Below, in pieces: positions 17,165-25,788 of a stretch of 64,000 nt of DNA (the first letter of the stretch is position 1; each line of letters starts with the position of its first letter). Origin of the DNA: CAYPNP01 sp964412195 (GTDB lineage Bacteria; Acidobacteriota; JAAYUB01); contig CAYPNP010000024.1 of NCBI GenBank assembly GCA_964412195.1, forward strand, positions 9,998 to 73,997, in the 5' to 3' direction. The translations under genes and the position numbers were made by a program. The notes under the pieces were generated by a model. It did not search any database. It saw only the letters and a list, made by a program, of their open reading frames with translations, and was not told the DNA's origin.

Positions 17165-17622
17165 GATGCCCTCCGGAAAAATGGTGATTGCAGATGATAG
17201 ATCATTCCGGCTCCTTTCTCAACCATTTGCTCGTGCTCGTCTTCGTCATCGTTATCGTAATCGTGCTCGTAATCGACGAATGACCTCTGACCGGTGACGG
17301 ATGACCGGTGACCGCAAGCAATCGCCGTGGTTGAAATCAGGGGGAGAAGTTCGCGCAAAGCCCGCCGAGAGGCAGAGTCGTAGAGAGATCCGGAGCGCGG
17401 ACGTCCCCGTCCGCACGGTCGAACGGTGAATCGGTGAGTGGGTGAATCGGTGAATCGGCAGAACGGCAGATGAGTTTAACGGATTACGCCAATCGTCGAA
17501 CGGCGACAATGGAGAACCCGGGGACCGGCATCCATGTACCAGTCCCCGGGTCTATAGTCTAGTATCCGAGACCGATCATGAGAACGAGCACGAGCACGAT
17601 CGGTCGGCGGACATCTGAGTTC
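17165..17622. repeat. 458-bp spacer of tandem words and one REP hairpin
   Basis: Contents: TCGTAATCGTGCTCG words (17229-17278); GGTGACGGATGACCGGTGAC words (17289-17312); an AAGTTCGCGCAAAG word (17348-17361); a REP-type hairpin (17397-17414, listed separately); GGTGAATCGG words (17425-17461); and GAGCACGAGCACGATCGG (17582-17605). The last pairs loosely with the first group and ends about 18 bp before the S9 peptidase stop. No gene was recognised. Confidence 0.7.
17391..17420. repeat. REP-like palindrome (GCGGACG-N4-CGTCCGC)
   Basis: A perfect 7-bp stem with a TCCC loop at 17397-17414, embedded in GGAGC...ACGGTC. The same element occurs twice next to the transposase remnant (47306-47334 and 47349-47376), in the opposite orientation. 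Confidence 0.7.
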
Positions 17623-19572
17623 TTAGTTCTTCGTCACCTGGTCCAGAAGCGCCTTTTCCTCTGCGGACGGCGGCTCGCAGCGGCCCCCCAGGTGTTCGGC
17701 GAGGAACTTCTCGGCGGCCGCGTTGAACGCCATCCGGTTCTCCGGCCGGGCGAAGCCGTGGCCCTCGTCCGGGAACTCGATGTAGGTGACCGGCTTGCCG
17801 TTCTTCTGGATCGCCTCCACGATCTGAAGCGACTCCTTCACGTTGACCCGCGGGTCGTTCTTCCCCTGCCCGATCAGCAGCGGGATCTTGATCTGGTCCG
17901 CCTTGAAGAGCGGCGAGATCGACTTGATGTAGGCGGGGTCCTTGTCCCAGTCGCCGATGCGGACGCGGAACAGGTTCAGGAGCGGCGCCCAGTACGGCGG
18001 GATGGACTTGATCAGGGTGTCGATGTTGGACGGACCGACGATGTCCACGCCGCAGCAGTAGACGTCCGGGGTGAAGGCCGCGCCCGCCAGGGTGGCGTAG
18101 CCACCGTAGGAGCCGCCCATGATGGCCACCTTGGCCTTGTCGGCGATGCCCTCCTGGACGGCCCAGTTCACGGCATCGGTCAGGTCATCCTGCATCTTGG
18201 CGCCCCACTGGTGGTTGCCGGCGTTGAGAAAGGCCTTGCCGAAACCGGTGGAGGCGCGGAAGTTGACCTGCAGAACCGCGTAGCCGCGGTTGGACAGCCA
18301 TTGGGCGTACGGGTCATAGCCCCAGGAATCCCGACCCCACGGGCCGCCGTGGACGAAGAGCACCATGGGCAGGTTTTTCGGCTCGACGCCCACCGGCAGG
18401 GTCAGGTAGCTGACCAGGTCCAGGCCGTCGCGGGACTTGATCACCACCGGCTTGACCTTCGCCAAAGTTACCTTCTCCAGGGCCGGCTGGTTGGTGAAGA
18501 GGAACGTGGCCTTCTTGGTGGTCCGGTCGTAGGAGTAGTAGCTGACCGGGCCGTCGTCGGTGTCGTAGCCCACCAGCCAGGTGTTGTCCGTCCGGTCGCG
18601 GCTGGCGATGAAGAAATCGCCCCGCCGGACCTTCGGCAGCGCCTCGAAGTCGGCCCGGATGGAATCGTCCAGCACGTGGTACTCATTCCGCAGGTAGTCC
18701 ACGCTCACGGCCAGCGGCTGCCGCGTGTCGAGGTTCACGAAGACGCCGCCCACGTCGGCCTTCTCCGGCTTGTAGAGCAGCGTGTCCTTGCCGGTGGCCA
18801 GGTCCCGCCGGTAGAGGCACGCCAGGTCGGTGCCGATGTTGTGGATCAGGTACACCGCCTTGTCGTCCGGGGTGAAGTTCACGATGTTGGCCTCGTCTTC
18901 CGGGCCGTGGGTCAGGAGGTCGCGCCACTCGGCCTGGGGGTTGTCCCGGACCTTCAGGGTGGCACCGCCGTCGGGATTCATGACCTGGCACCCGAGGACC
19001 CGGAGCTGCTCGTCGGCCTCCCAGCTGACCACGTTGCCGGGATTCTTGGTGTCCAGGGCCAGCTCGCCGGACTGAAGGTCCAGTACGTACACGTCGTGGG
19101 CCCGGGGGTTGTCCTTGTTAAGCCCCACCAGCGCCTTGCCCGGGACCTGCTTCGACGTCTTGATGATCTGCGCCTGCACGCCCGGGAAAGGCGTCAGGTC
19201 CTTGGCCTCGGAGCCCGCCTTCCGCCAGTCGACGCGGTACAAGTGCCAGTTCTCGTCGCCATCCTTGTCCTGGATGTAGAAGAGCCAGGCGCTGTCCCAC
19301 GACCAGCCGTAGCCGCGGATGCCGCGCTTGCGGTCCTGGGTGACCACCCGGTCGTCACTCTGGCCGATGGTGCGGACCCAGACGTTCATGACGCCCTGGT
19401 CGGGCGCCAGGTAGGCCAGCATCTTGCCGTCGGGGGACAGCTGCGGGGAGGACCGTTCGGGATTGCCGAACAGGATCTGGCGGGGGATCAGTTCCGGCGG
19501 CGCCGCGGAGGCGGCCGAAGACAGCAGGACGCCGGCGACCAGAGCGGCCGCGAGCAGGGTGCACACTTTCAT
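17623..19572 (-). CDS. secreted S9-family prolyl oligopeptidase-like serine peptidase
   Basis: A 649-residue exported peptidase. The signal peptide is MKVCTLLAAALVAGVLLSSA, cleaved near SAASAA. An N-terminal beta-propeller occupies about residues 40-380. The C-terminal alpha/beta-hydrolase carries HGGPWGRDSWGYDP and the nucleophile serine in IMGGSYGGYA, then an aspartate region (GQGKNDPRVNV) and the histidine in PDEGHGFARPENR. The start at 19572 has GGAGGAT upstream. It is likely periplasmic or extracellular and degrades short peptides. It is divergent from cphA, with a repeat-filled spacer between. Confidence 0.92.
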   Translation of the reverse strand: MKVCTLLAAALVAGVLLSSAASAAPPELIPRQILFGNPERSSPQLSPDGKMLAYLAPDQGVMNVWVRTIGQSDDRVVTQDRKRGIRGYGWSWDSAWLFYIQDKDGDENWHLYRVDWRKAGSEAKDLTPFPGVQAQIIKTSKQVPGKALVGLNKDNPRAHDVYVLDLQSGELALDTKNPGNVVSWEADEQLRVLGCQVMNPDGGATLKVRDNPQAEWRDLLTHGPEDEANIVNFTPDDKAVYLIHNIGTDLACLYRRDLATGKDTLLYKPEKADVGGVFVNLDTRQPLAVSVDYLRNEYHVLDDSIRADFEALPKVRRGDFFIASRDRTDNTWLVGYDTDDGPVSYYSYDRTTKKATFLFTNQPALEKVTLAKVKPVVIKSRDGLDLVSYLTLPVGVEPKNLPMVLFVHGGPWGRDSWGYDPYAQWLSNRGYAVLQVNFRASTGFGKAFLNAGNHQWGAKMQDDLTDAVNWAVQEGIADKAKVAIMGGSYGGYATLAGAAFTPDVYCCGVDIVGPSNIDTLIKSIPPYWAPLLNLFRVRIGDWDKDPAYIKSISPLFKADQIKIPLLIGQGKNDPRVNVKESLQIVEAIQKNGKPVTYIEFPDEGHGFARPENRMAFNAAAEKFLAEHLGGRCEPPSAEEKALLDQVTKN

Positions 19573-20116
19573 GGATATCCTCCTGGATTGGATTGGTGAC
19601 ATTACCGATTCAGATCAACAAACGACCGGCAGCCGCGGACCAAGCGCAAGCAAACCTTGTCCCCGGCGCCGGTGCAGTTAGATATACGAGAATGGTGAGG
19701 AGGTTGTTCCTCGTTCTCCCTCTTGCTCGTGCTCGTAATCGTGCTCGTCATCGTACTCGTAATCGATTGAAGAAGTTCGCGCAGAGGCGCAGAGGACGCA
19801 GAGTTTGATCGAGACTCCATGCGATCCGTGTCTCCGTGGCGAAATCCGATCGAGCGATTACGAGTACGATGACGATGACGAGCACGCATACGCGTACGGG
19901 CACGAGTGAACATGTTCCAAATCGGGGTCGGTATCGGTATCGGAATCGGGGTCGACTCCAGAATCGATAGCGATACCGATCCCGATACCGACCCCGATGA
20001 GAATGGCACGCCATTTCCGAGTAAGCACGACTGGGGATGATTCACGTTGATTTCGCCCGGCAGACTGATTTACACTTTTTTTGTCAATTCCAACCTCGCC
20101 GCAAAGGTGGACGCCC
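19573..20116. repeat. divergent spacer with two stacked inverted repeats
   Basis: First repeat: arms at 19745-19765 and 19855-19875 are exact 21-nt reverse complements of the TCGTCATCGTACTCGTAATCG word type. Second: ATCGGGGTCGGTATCGG at 19921-19937 faces its complement ending at 19998, with one mismatch in 23. Between them, GAAGTTCGCGCAGAGGCG and a CCGTGTCTCCGTGG word occur. This is the one large word-repeat spacer lying between two gene starts rather than at a stop. No gene was seen in it. Confidence 0.8.
20047..20076 (+). promoter_or_regulatory. candidate sigma-70 promoter for the first cphA
   Basis: TTGATT (20047-20052), an 18-bp spacer and TACACT (20071-20076), followed by a T-rich run. 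The expected transcript start is near 20083, giving a leader of about 34 nt to the ATG at 20117. Confidence 0.45.
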
Positions 20117-22768
20117 ATGAAGATCATCGAGATCCGCGCTCTGCCGGGAGCCAATTTCTGGAGCCAGAAGCCCGTCGTCCGCATGGTCCTCGACCTCGAG
20201 GAGCAGCGTGACACCCTCACCAGCCAGATCCCCGGCTTCGCCGACCGCCTCATCGAGCTGCTGCCGAGCCTCGCCGAGCACAAGTGCGCGCCGGGCGTGC
20301 CCGGCGGCTTCCTCGAGATGGTCCGCCAGGGCACCCGCCTGTGCCACGTCGCCGAGCATGTCGCCCTGGAGCTGCAGTGGCTGGCTTACATGGACGCCTT
20401 CTTCTGCCAGAGCTACCCGACCAAGGACCCGGGCGTCTACCAGGTGGTCTTCGAGTACTGGGTGGAAGAGGCCGGCATCTACGCCGGCAAGCAGGCGGTG
20501 CGGATCGTCGAGGGCGTCCTGGCCGCCGAGCCGGCCGCCGACATCGACGTCGACGCCGTCATCACCGAGATCAAGAACATCCGCGACGAACACTACCTGG
20601 GCCCCTCCACCATGGCCATCGTCGACGAGGCCCGCAAGCGCGGCATCACCGTGATCCGCCTGGACGACTACAACCTGGTGCAGCTCGGGGAGGGCCGCTA
20701 CCAGAAGAAGATCCAGGCCAGCCTGACCTCCGGCACCGGCCTCATCGCCGCCGAGACGGCCGGCAACAAGAAGCTGACCAAGATGATCCTGGAGGACAAC
20801 GGCATCCCGGTCCCCCGGGGCACCATCGCCACCCAGTTCGAGTCGGTCCGCGAAGACGCCGAGTACATCGGCTGGCCCGTGGTGATCAAGCCCTTCGACG
20901 GGCACCACGGCAAGGGCGTCACCGTCGGGGTGAAGAACGAGGCGGAGCTGCAGGCCGCCTTCGACCGGGCCCGCCAGCTGTCCAAGAAAGTGGTGGTGGA
21001 GGAGATGAAGGTCGGCAACGACTACCGCGTCCTGGTGGTCAACGGCAAGTTCATCGCCGCCGCCCAGCGGGTGCCGGCCGGCGTGACGGGCGACGGCGCC
21101 CACTCCATCCAGGACCTCATCGCCCTCGAGAACAAGAACCCCCGGCGCGGGCACGGCCACGAAAATGTCATGACCCTGCTCAACGTCTCGGCGGTCACCG
21201 AGGGCCTGCTTCTGGAGAAGGGCTACACCCTGGAGACCGTCCTGCCCGCCGGCGAGGTGTTCCAGCTCGAGCGGACCGCCAACCTGTCCACCGGCGGCAC
21301 GGCCATCGACGTGACCCACAACGTCCACACCAACAATAAGTTCCTGGTGGAGCGGGTGGCGCGCATCATCGGGCTGGACATCTGCGGCATCGACGTCATC
21401 GCCCCGACGCTGGAGACGCCCCTCACCACCAACGGCGGCGCCGTCATCGAGGTCAACGCGGCGCCGGGCCTGCGGATGCACATCAGCCCGTCGGTGGGCA
21501 AGCCGCGCAACGTGGCCGCACCCATCGTGGATATGCTCTTCCCGCCCGGGTCCAATTCCGACATCCACATCTTCAGCGTCACCGGCACCAACGGCAAGAC
21601 CACCACGGTGCGCCTGATCAACCACATCATGAAGGGGATGGGCCACAACGTGGGCATGACCACCACCGACGGCATCTACATCCGCGACCGGCTGGTCCTG
21701 GAAGGCGACACGAGCGGCCCGCGCTCGGCCCGGATGGTGCTCCAGGACCCGACGGTGGACTGCGCCGTGTTCGAGACCGCGCGGGGCGGCCTGCTGCGCA
21801 GCGGACTCGGTTACGGCACCGCCGACGTGGGCGTCTGCCTCAACGTCACCGAGGACCACATCGGCCTCGGCTACATCGAGACGATCGAAGACCTCACCAA
21901 GCTCAAGTCCATCGTCCCGTCCACGGTCCGGCCTGGCGGCTGCTCGGTGCTCAACGCCGACGACCGGTGGTGCCGCTCCATGGCCGCGGCGTGCAAGGAG
22001 AACATCGCCTGGTTCAGCCTGAACCCCGAAAACCCGGTCGTCCGCGAACACGTGGAGAACGGCGGCCTGGCGGTGGTCTACCAGAACGGTTACATCACCA
22101 TCCTGGACGGGGAGCTGGTCATCCCGGTGGCGCGCGCCTACGAGGTGCCCATCACCATGGAGGGCAAGGCCTTCTTCAACATCCAGAACGCCCTGGCCGC
22201 CACCGCCGCCTGTTACGCCAACAAGGTGCGGGTCGAGGACATCCGGGTGGGGCTGTCGTCGTTCTTCCCCTCCCCCACCCAGATGCCCGGCCGCATGAAC
22301 ATCATCCCGATCCGCCACTTCGACGTGATGGTGGACTACGGCCACAACCCGAAGGCCTTCGCCAACCTCTTCGACCTGGTCGGGCGGCTGGACTACAAGC
22401 GGCGCCTGCTGGTGCTGGACGCGGTGGGCGACCGGCGGGACCAGGACATCGAGGAACTGGCCGCCATCGCGGCGCGCGGGGCCGACGAGGTGATCCTGTA
22501 CGAGGACACGGACCTGCGCGGCCGGAAGAAGGGCGCGATCGTCGCCGTGCTGGAGCAGGGCTTCGCCAAGGCCGGCTTCCCGAAGGACCGCCTGACGACC
22601 ATCATGGACGAGTGGGAGGCCATTTCCGCGGCGCTGGACCGCGGCCGTCCGGGCGACCTGATCGTCTACATGACGGGCCGCGTCCGCAAGGCCATCCATT
22701 TCATCTACGCGTACAAGGAGAAGAAGGACCCGCTGTCGGTCCCCCGCGCCGACGCCGACGGAATTTAA
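20117..22768 (+). CDS. cphA: cyanophycin synthetase, CphA1 type (copy A)
   Basis: An 883-residue ATP-dependent ligase that builds multi-L-arginyl-poly-L-aspartate. Domain order: an N-terminal domain (about 1-160); an ATP-grasp domain (about 215-470) that adds Asp to the backbone, with PVVIKPFDGHHGKGVTVGV and the metal-binding EVNAAPGLRMH; then a Mur-ligase-like domain (about 485-870) that adds Arg, with intact P-loop GTNGKTT at residues 490-496 and YGHNPKAF near the C-terminus. The length equals the family norm. AAAGGTGG six bases before ATG 20117 sets the start. The gene converges on a second cphA across a nested hairpin. Confidence 0.95.
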   Translation: MKIIEIRALPGANFWSQKPVVRMVLDLEEQRDTLTSQIPGFADRLIELLPSLAEHKCAPGVPGGFLEMVRQGTRLCHVAEHVALELQWLAYMDAFFCQSYPTKDPGVYQVVFEYWVEEAGIYAGKQAVRIVEGVLAAEPAADIDVDAVITEIKNIRDEHYLGPSTMAIVDEARKRGITVIRLDDYNLVQLGEGRYQKKIQASLTSGTGLIAAETAGNKKLTKMILEDNGIPVPRGTIATQFESVREDAEYIGWPVVIKPFDGHHGKGVTVGVKNEAELQAAFDRARQLSKKVVVEEMKVGNDYRVLVVNGKFIAAAQRVPAGVTGDGAHSIQDLIALENKNPRRGHGHENVMTLLNVSAVTEGLLLEKGYTLETVLPAGEVFQLERTANLSTGGTAIDVTHNVHTNNKFLVERVARIIGLDICGIDVIAPTLETPLTTNGGAVIEVNAAPGLRMHISPSVGKPRNVAAPIVDMLFPPGSNSDIHIFSVTGTNGKTTTVRLINHIMKGMGHNVGMTTTDGIYIRDRLVLEGDTSGPRSARMVLQDPTVDCAVFETARGGLLRSGLGYGTADVGVCLNVTEDHIGLGYIETIEDLTKLKSIVPSTVRPGGCSVLNADDRWCRSMAAACKENIAWFSLNPENPVVREHVENGGLAVVYQNGYITILDGELVIPVARAYEVPITMEGKAFFNIQNALAATAACYANKVRVEDIRVGLSSFFPSPTQMPGRMNIIPIRHFDVMVDYGHNPKAFANLFDLVGRLDYKRRLLVLDAVGDRRDQDIEELAAIAARGADEVILYEDTDLRGRKKGAIVAVLEQGFAKAGFPKDRLTTIMDEWEAISAALDRGRPGDLIVYMTGRVRKAIHFIYAYKEKKDPLSVPRADADGI

Positions 22769-22772
22769 TACT

Positions 22773-22944
22773 CACCACAAAGTCACAAAGAACACAAAGC
22801 AATCGGAACGCTGAACGTTGATCATCGAACGCTGAACTTTGAAAGGGAACCCTTCCAACATTCCAATTCCCGGTTTTCGTTCAGCATTCGGCGTTCAAAG
22901 TTCGACGTTGGATTGCTCTTTGTGATCTTTGTGCCTTTGTGGTG
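22773..22944. repeat. nested inverted repeat between convergent cphA genes
   Basis: The outer arms (22773-22804 and 22911-22944) use the CACAAAG word (CACCACAAAGTCACAAAG...) and differ by two substitutions and a 2-nt indel. The inner arms use the GTTCGA family (22811-22842 against 22876-22910). The left arm starts 4 bp after one stop codon and the right arm ends 6 bp before the other. Confidence 0.85.
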
Positions 22945-22950
22945 AATGCC

Positions 22951-25602
22951 CTACTGGGCGGAGGCGAAGTCGCGGATGACGGCCAAGGTCTTCTCGGGGC
23001 GGCCGCTCAGGATCACCACCAGCGTGCCGGCGGCGCCGCGGGTGAGCCCCGCCCGCCAGGCTTCCTCCGGATCGAGGAGGCGGTGGATTTTCCGGGCGCG
23101 CATCCCTGCCCCGCGGGCCCCCTTTTCCAGCAGCCCGACGATTTCCCCTTCCTTCCGGCCCCGCCGGTCGATCCCCTCGTAGAGATACAGCTCGTCGTAG
23201 GTGCGGGCCGCCAGCGCGCCCATGGTCTGGATCGCCTCGTCGGGCCGGTCGCCCGCGGCGTCGATCACGCCGATCTTCTTCTCCTTGAAGTGGCGCAGGA
23301 AGTCTCGCAGACCTTCGTACCCCACCGGGTTGTGGGCGTAGTCCAGCAGCACCTGGAAATCGCGGACCGGCATCAGGTTCAGGCGGCCCGCCAGCCGCTC
23401 CGGATCCGGGTAGAAACTCTTCAGGCCGTAGCGGATCGATTCCACGGGCATCCCGAAGGCATGCAGCGCTGCCACGGCGGCCAGGATGTTGTCGGTGTTC
23501 TGCAGCGCGCGGCCCCCGTGGGTCAGCGGCGCGTCGGCCAGGGCCATCACCCGGACCGCTTCGTCGTCCCGCCGGACCACGATGTCCCCGCCGTCCAGCA
23601 CCACCGCCAGTCCGCCCGCGGCGGCGTGCTCCCGCACCGCGGCGCTGCCGGCCGACCGGGAGAACAGCGCCAGCCGGCTGGAGACCCGGCTTTTCATCTC
23701 GAGCACCAGCTCGATGTCGGCGTTGAGCACCGCGCAGCCCTCCGGGTAGACTTGCTCGGCCACCACCGACTTGGCGTAGGCCAGGTCCTCGAGGTAGGTG
23801 ATGTCGTCACTGCCGACGTGGTCGTCGTGCATGTTCAGCACGATGCCGTAGTCGGCGTATTCGTAACCCAGGCCGCGGCGCAGGATGCCCTCCCGCGCCG
23901 TTTCGAGCACGGCGCTGTCGATGGTCGGGTCGTTGAGCACCGTGGCCACGTGCTCGGGATAGGTCATGTCCCCCCGCATCAGCCATTTGTCGCCGATGCA
24001 AAGGCCCTCCGTGCAGGTGAAGCCCACCTGCCGCCGCGCCAGCCGCAGGCAGTGCGCCAGCAGGTGGACGGTGGTGGTCTTCCCCAGCGTGCCGGTGACG
24101 GAGAAGACGGGGATGCGCGTCTGGGAGCCGGCCGGGAAGAGCATGTCCACCACCGGTTTGGCCACCGGGCGCGCCGAACCCTTGGTCGGCCGGAGGTGCA
24201 TCCGGAAGTCGGGCGCGGCGTTGGCTTCGATGAACACGCCGCCGGTGTCCAGCAGCGACTCCTTGAGGGTGGGCGCCACCACGTCCAGGCCGGCGATGTT
24301 GAGGCCGATCACGTGGGCCGCCCGCTCCGCCAGGAAGCGGTTGAAGGGGTGAACTTCGCCGGTCACGTCCCGGGCGGAACCGCCGCCACGCAGGCTGCCG
24401 GAGACCTTCAACGGCACGGCCTCGCCCGCATGCGGCACCGACTCGGGCGTGTAGCCCCGGCCCGCCAGCAGGCGGAGGGTCAGCTCGTCGATTTCCACGC
24501 GGCTGAGCCGGGCTTTGTCTCCCACGCCCCGGTCCGGCTGGCGGTTGAGGTGCTCCACCAGCTCGCGGAGCGTCCGGCGGCCGTCCCCGGTCACCGTGGG
24601 CGGGGCCAGCTCCGCGGCCGCCACGAAGCGGTAGTTCACCACGAGGAGACGATAGGTGTGCCCCGGCACGTACTCCTGCACCAGAACCTGGTCGTCGAAC
24701 CGGGTCGCCCAGGCGAAGGCGTCCCGGACCTGCCCGTCGTCCTGCAGGTCGAGGCTGACCCCCCGGCCGAGCTGGCCCTCGCCGGGCTTGACCACGACGG
24801 GCCGGCCCCGGTGGTGGAAGAACTCCAGCGCTTCGGAGAGCTTGTCGGTGGCCAGGGTTTCGGGGACCGGCACGCCGGCGGCCCGCAGCATCAGCGTGGA
24901 CAGCCGCTTGCTGTCGGCCGTCTCGACACCGAGGAATCCCGTGTCGGAGGTGATGGTGGCGCGGATGCGCTTCTGGTGCCGGCCGGTGCCCAGCTGAACA
25001 AGGTTGTACTCGTCGAGCCGCAGGCAGGGGATGCCCCGGGCGCGGGCCGCGTCCGCGATGGCCTGGGTGCTGGGACCCAGCAGGCGCTTCTCCCGGATGT
25101 CCACCAGGTCGGCGATGATCTGGCGTACGTCGAACGGCCGGTCCTCCAGCAGGGCGTTGATCAGGTTGACGGCGGCCTTGCCGGCGTAGATCCCCGCCAC
25201 CTCGTCCAGGAAGCGGAAAACAACGTTGTAGACGCCCGGCGTGGTGGTGCGCCGCGTCTTGCCGTAGGACACGTCCATCCCGGCCAGCGTCTGCAGCTCG
25301 ATGGCCACGTGCTCGGTGACGTGGCCCAGGAGCGTGCCCTCACGCACCCGCAGCAGAAAGCCGCCGGGCATGCCCTCGGAGCAGTGGTGCTCTTCCAGGG
25401 AGGGCACCGCGCCGGCCAGCCGCTCAGGAAACCCCTCGATCTGGCTGGAGAACACCTCGTCGTACCGCCCGAGGTCCAGGCGCATCACGACGACCGGCCC
25501 GCCGCTGAAGTAGTTGGCCCCGTGCATGGCTTTGATGTCCTGCACGGTCAGCGGCCCCGGCGCAAATTCGTACTCGAGGTATCGGCTGAGGGCGTTCCGC
25601 AT
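22951..25602 (-). CDS. cphA: cyanophycin synthetase, CphA1 type (copy B, divergent)
   Basis: Also 883 residues from ATG 25602 (a TTG two codons upstream, with GGAG at 5 nt, is an alternative start). It has the same three-domain order: an N-terminal domain with EGMPGGFLLRVREGTLLGHV; an ATP-grasp domain with GRPVVVKPGEGQLGRGVSLD and FIEANAAPDFRMH; and a Mur-ligase domain with VTGTLGKTTTVHLL and LDYAHNPVGYEG. The P-loop reads GTLGKTT (about residues 504-510) instead of GTNGKTT, and several motifs differ from copy A, so the two are old paralogues. Both ATP sites look occupied, so it may be active on Asp/Arg or on another basic side chain. The latter is inference. Confidence 0.9.
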   Translation of the reverse strand: MRNALSRYLEYEFAPGPLTVQDIKAMHGANYFSGGPVVVMRLDLGRYDEVFSSQIEGFPERLAGAVPSLEEHHCSEGMPGGFLLRVREGTLLGHVTEHVAIELQTLAGMDVSYGKTRRTTTPGVYNVVFRFLDEVAGIYAGKAAVNLINALLEDRPFDVRQIIADLVDIREKRLLGPSTQAIADAARARGIPCLRLDEYNLVQLGTGRHQKRIRATITSDTGFLGVETADSKRLSTLMLRAAGVPVPETLATDKLSEALEFFHHRGRPVVVKPGEGQLGRGVSLDLQDDGQVRDAFAWATRFDDQVLVQEYVPGHTYRLLVVNYRFVAAAELAPPTVTGDGRRTLRELVEHLNRQPDRGVGDKARLSRVEIDELTLRLLAGRGYTPESVPHAGEAVPLKVSGSLRGGGSARDVTGEVHPFNRFLAERAAHVIGLNIAGLDVVAPTLKESLLDTGGVFIEANAAPDFRMHLRPTKGSARPVAKPVVDMLFPAGSQTRIPVFSVTGTLGKTTTVHLLAHCLRLARRQVGFTCTEGLCIGDKWLMRGDMTYPEHVATVLNDPTIDSAVLETAREGILRRGLGYEYADYGIVLNMHDDHVGSDDITYLEDLAYAKSVVAEQVYPEGCAVLNADIELVLEMKSRVSSRLALFSRSAGSAAVREHAAAGGLAVVLDGGDIVVRRDDEAVRVMALADAPLTHGGRALQNTDNILAAVAALHAFGMPVESIRYGLKSFYPDPERLAGRLNLMPVRDFQVLLDYAHNPVGYEGLRDFLRHFKEKKIGVIDAAGDRPDEAIQTMGALAARTYDELYLYEGIDRRGRKEGEIVGLLEKGARGAGMRARKIHRLLDPEEAWRAGLTRGAAGTLVVILSGRPEKTLAVIRDFASAQ

Positions 25603-25637
25603 GTCCAATCCGGCTCCAGCGGTGTCTAATGGGACTG

Positions 25638-25643
25638 ATTATA
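25638..25643 (-). promoter_or_regulatory. candidate -10 box (TATAAT) for cphA copy B
   Basis: A perfect TATAAT on the minus strand, 35 bp before the ATG. A TTGTCA lies 20 bp further upstream, a spacing longer than usual, so the -35 is uncertain. Confidence 0.4.
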
Positions 25644-25669
25644 CACGATTTGACCCGAATCTTTGACAA

Positions 25670-25760
25670 CGAGGCTAGAGACTAGAGGCTAGAGGCTCGG
25701 AAACAGATCCCTACATCTGATCTTGATGCCCTAGTCTCTAGTCTCTAGCCTCTAGCCTCG
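25670..25760. repeat. inverted repeat of CTAGAGG/CTAGAGA words
   Basis: The left arm at 25670-25699 and right arm at 25731-25760 are built from 7-8 nt CTAGAGG/CTAGAGA words in slightly different order, so most of each arm can pair. The repeat lies 28 bp beyond the iadA stop codon and upstream of the promoter of cphA copy B. Confidence 0.8.
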
Positions 25761-25788
25761 ACTCCCACCTTCAAAATTATGGAATTGG

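Noticed and set aside
20084..22699. An 871-codon antisense frame across cphA copy A
   Set aside because: Mirror of a GC-rich coding frame with G/C in third positions; the plus-strand protein is full length with all CphA motifs.
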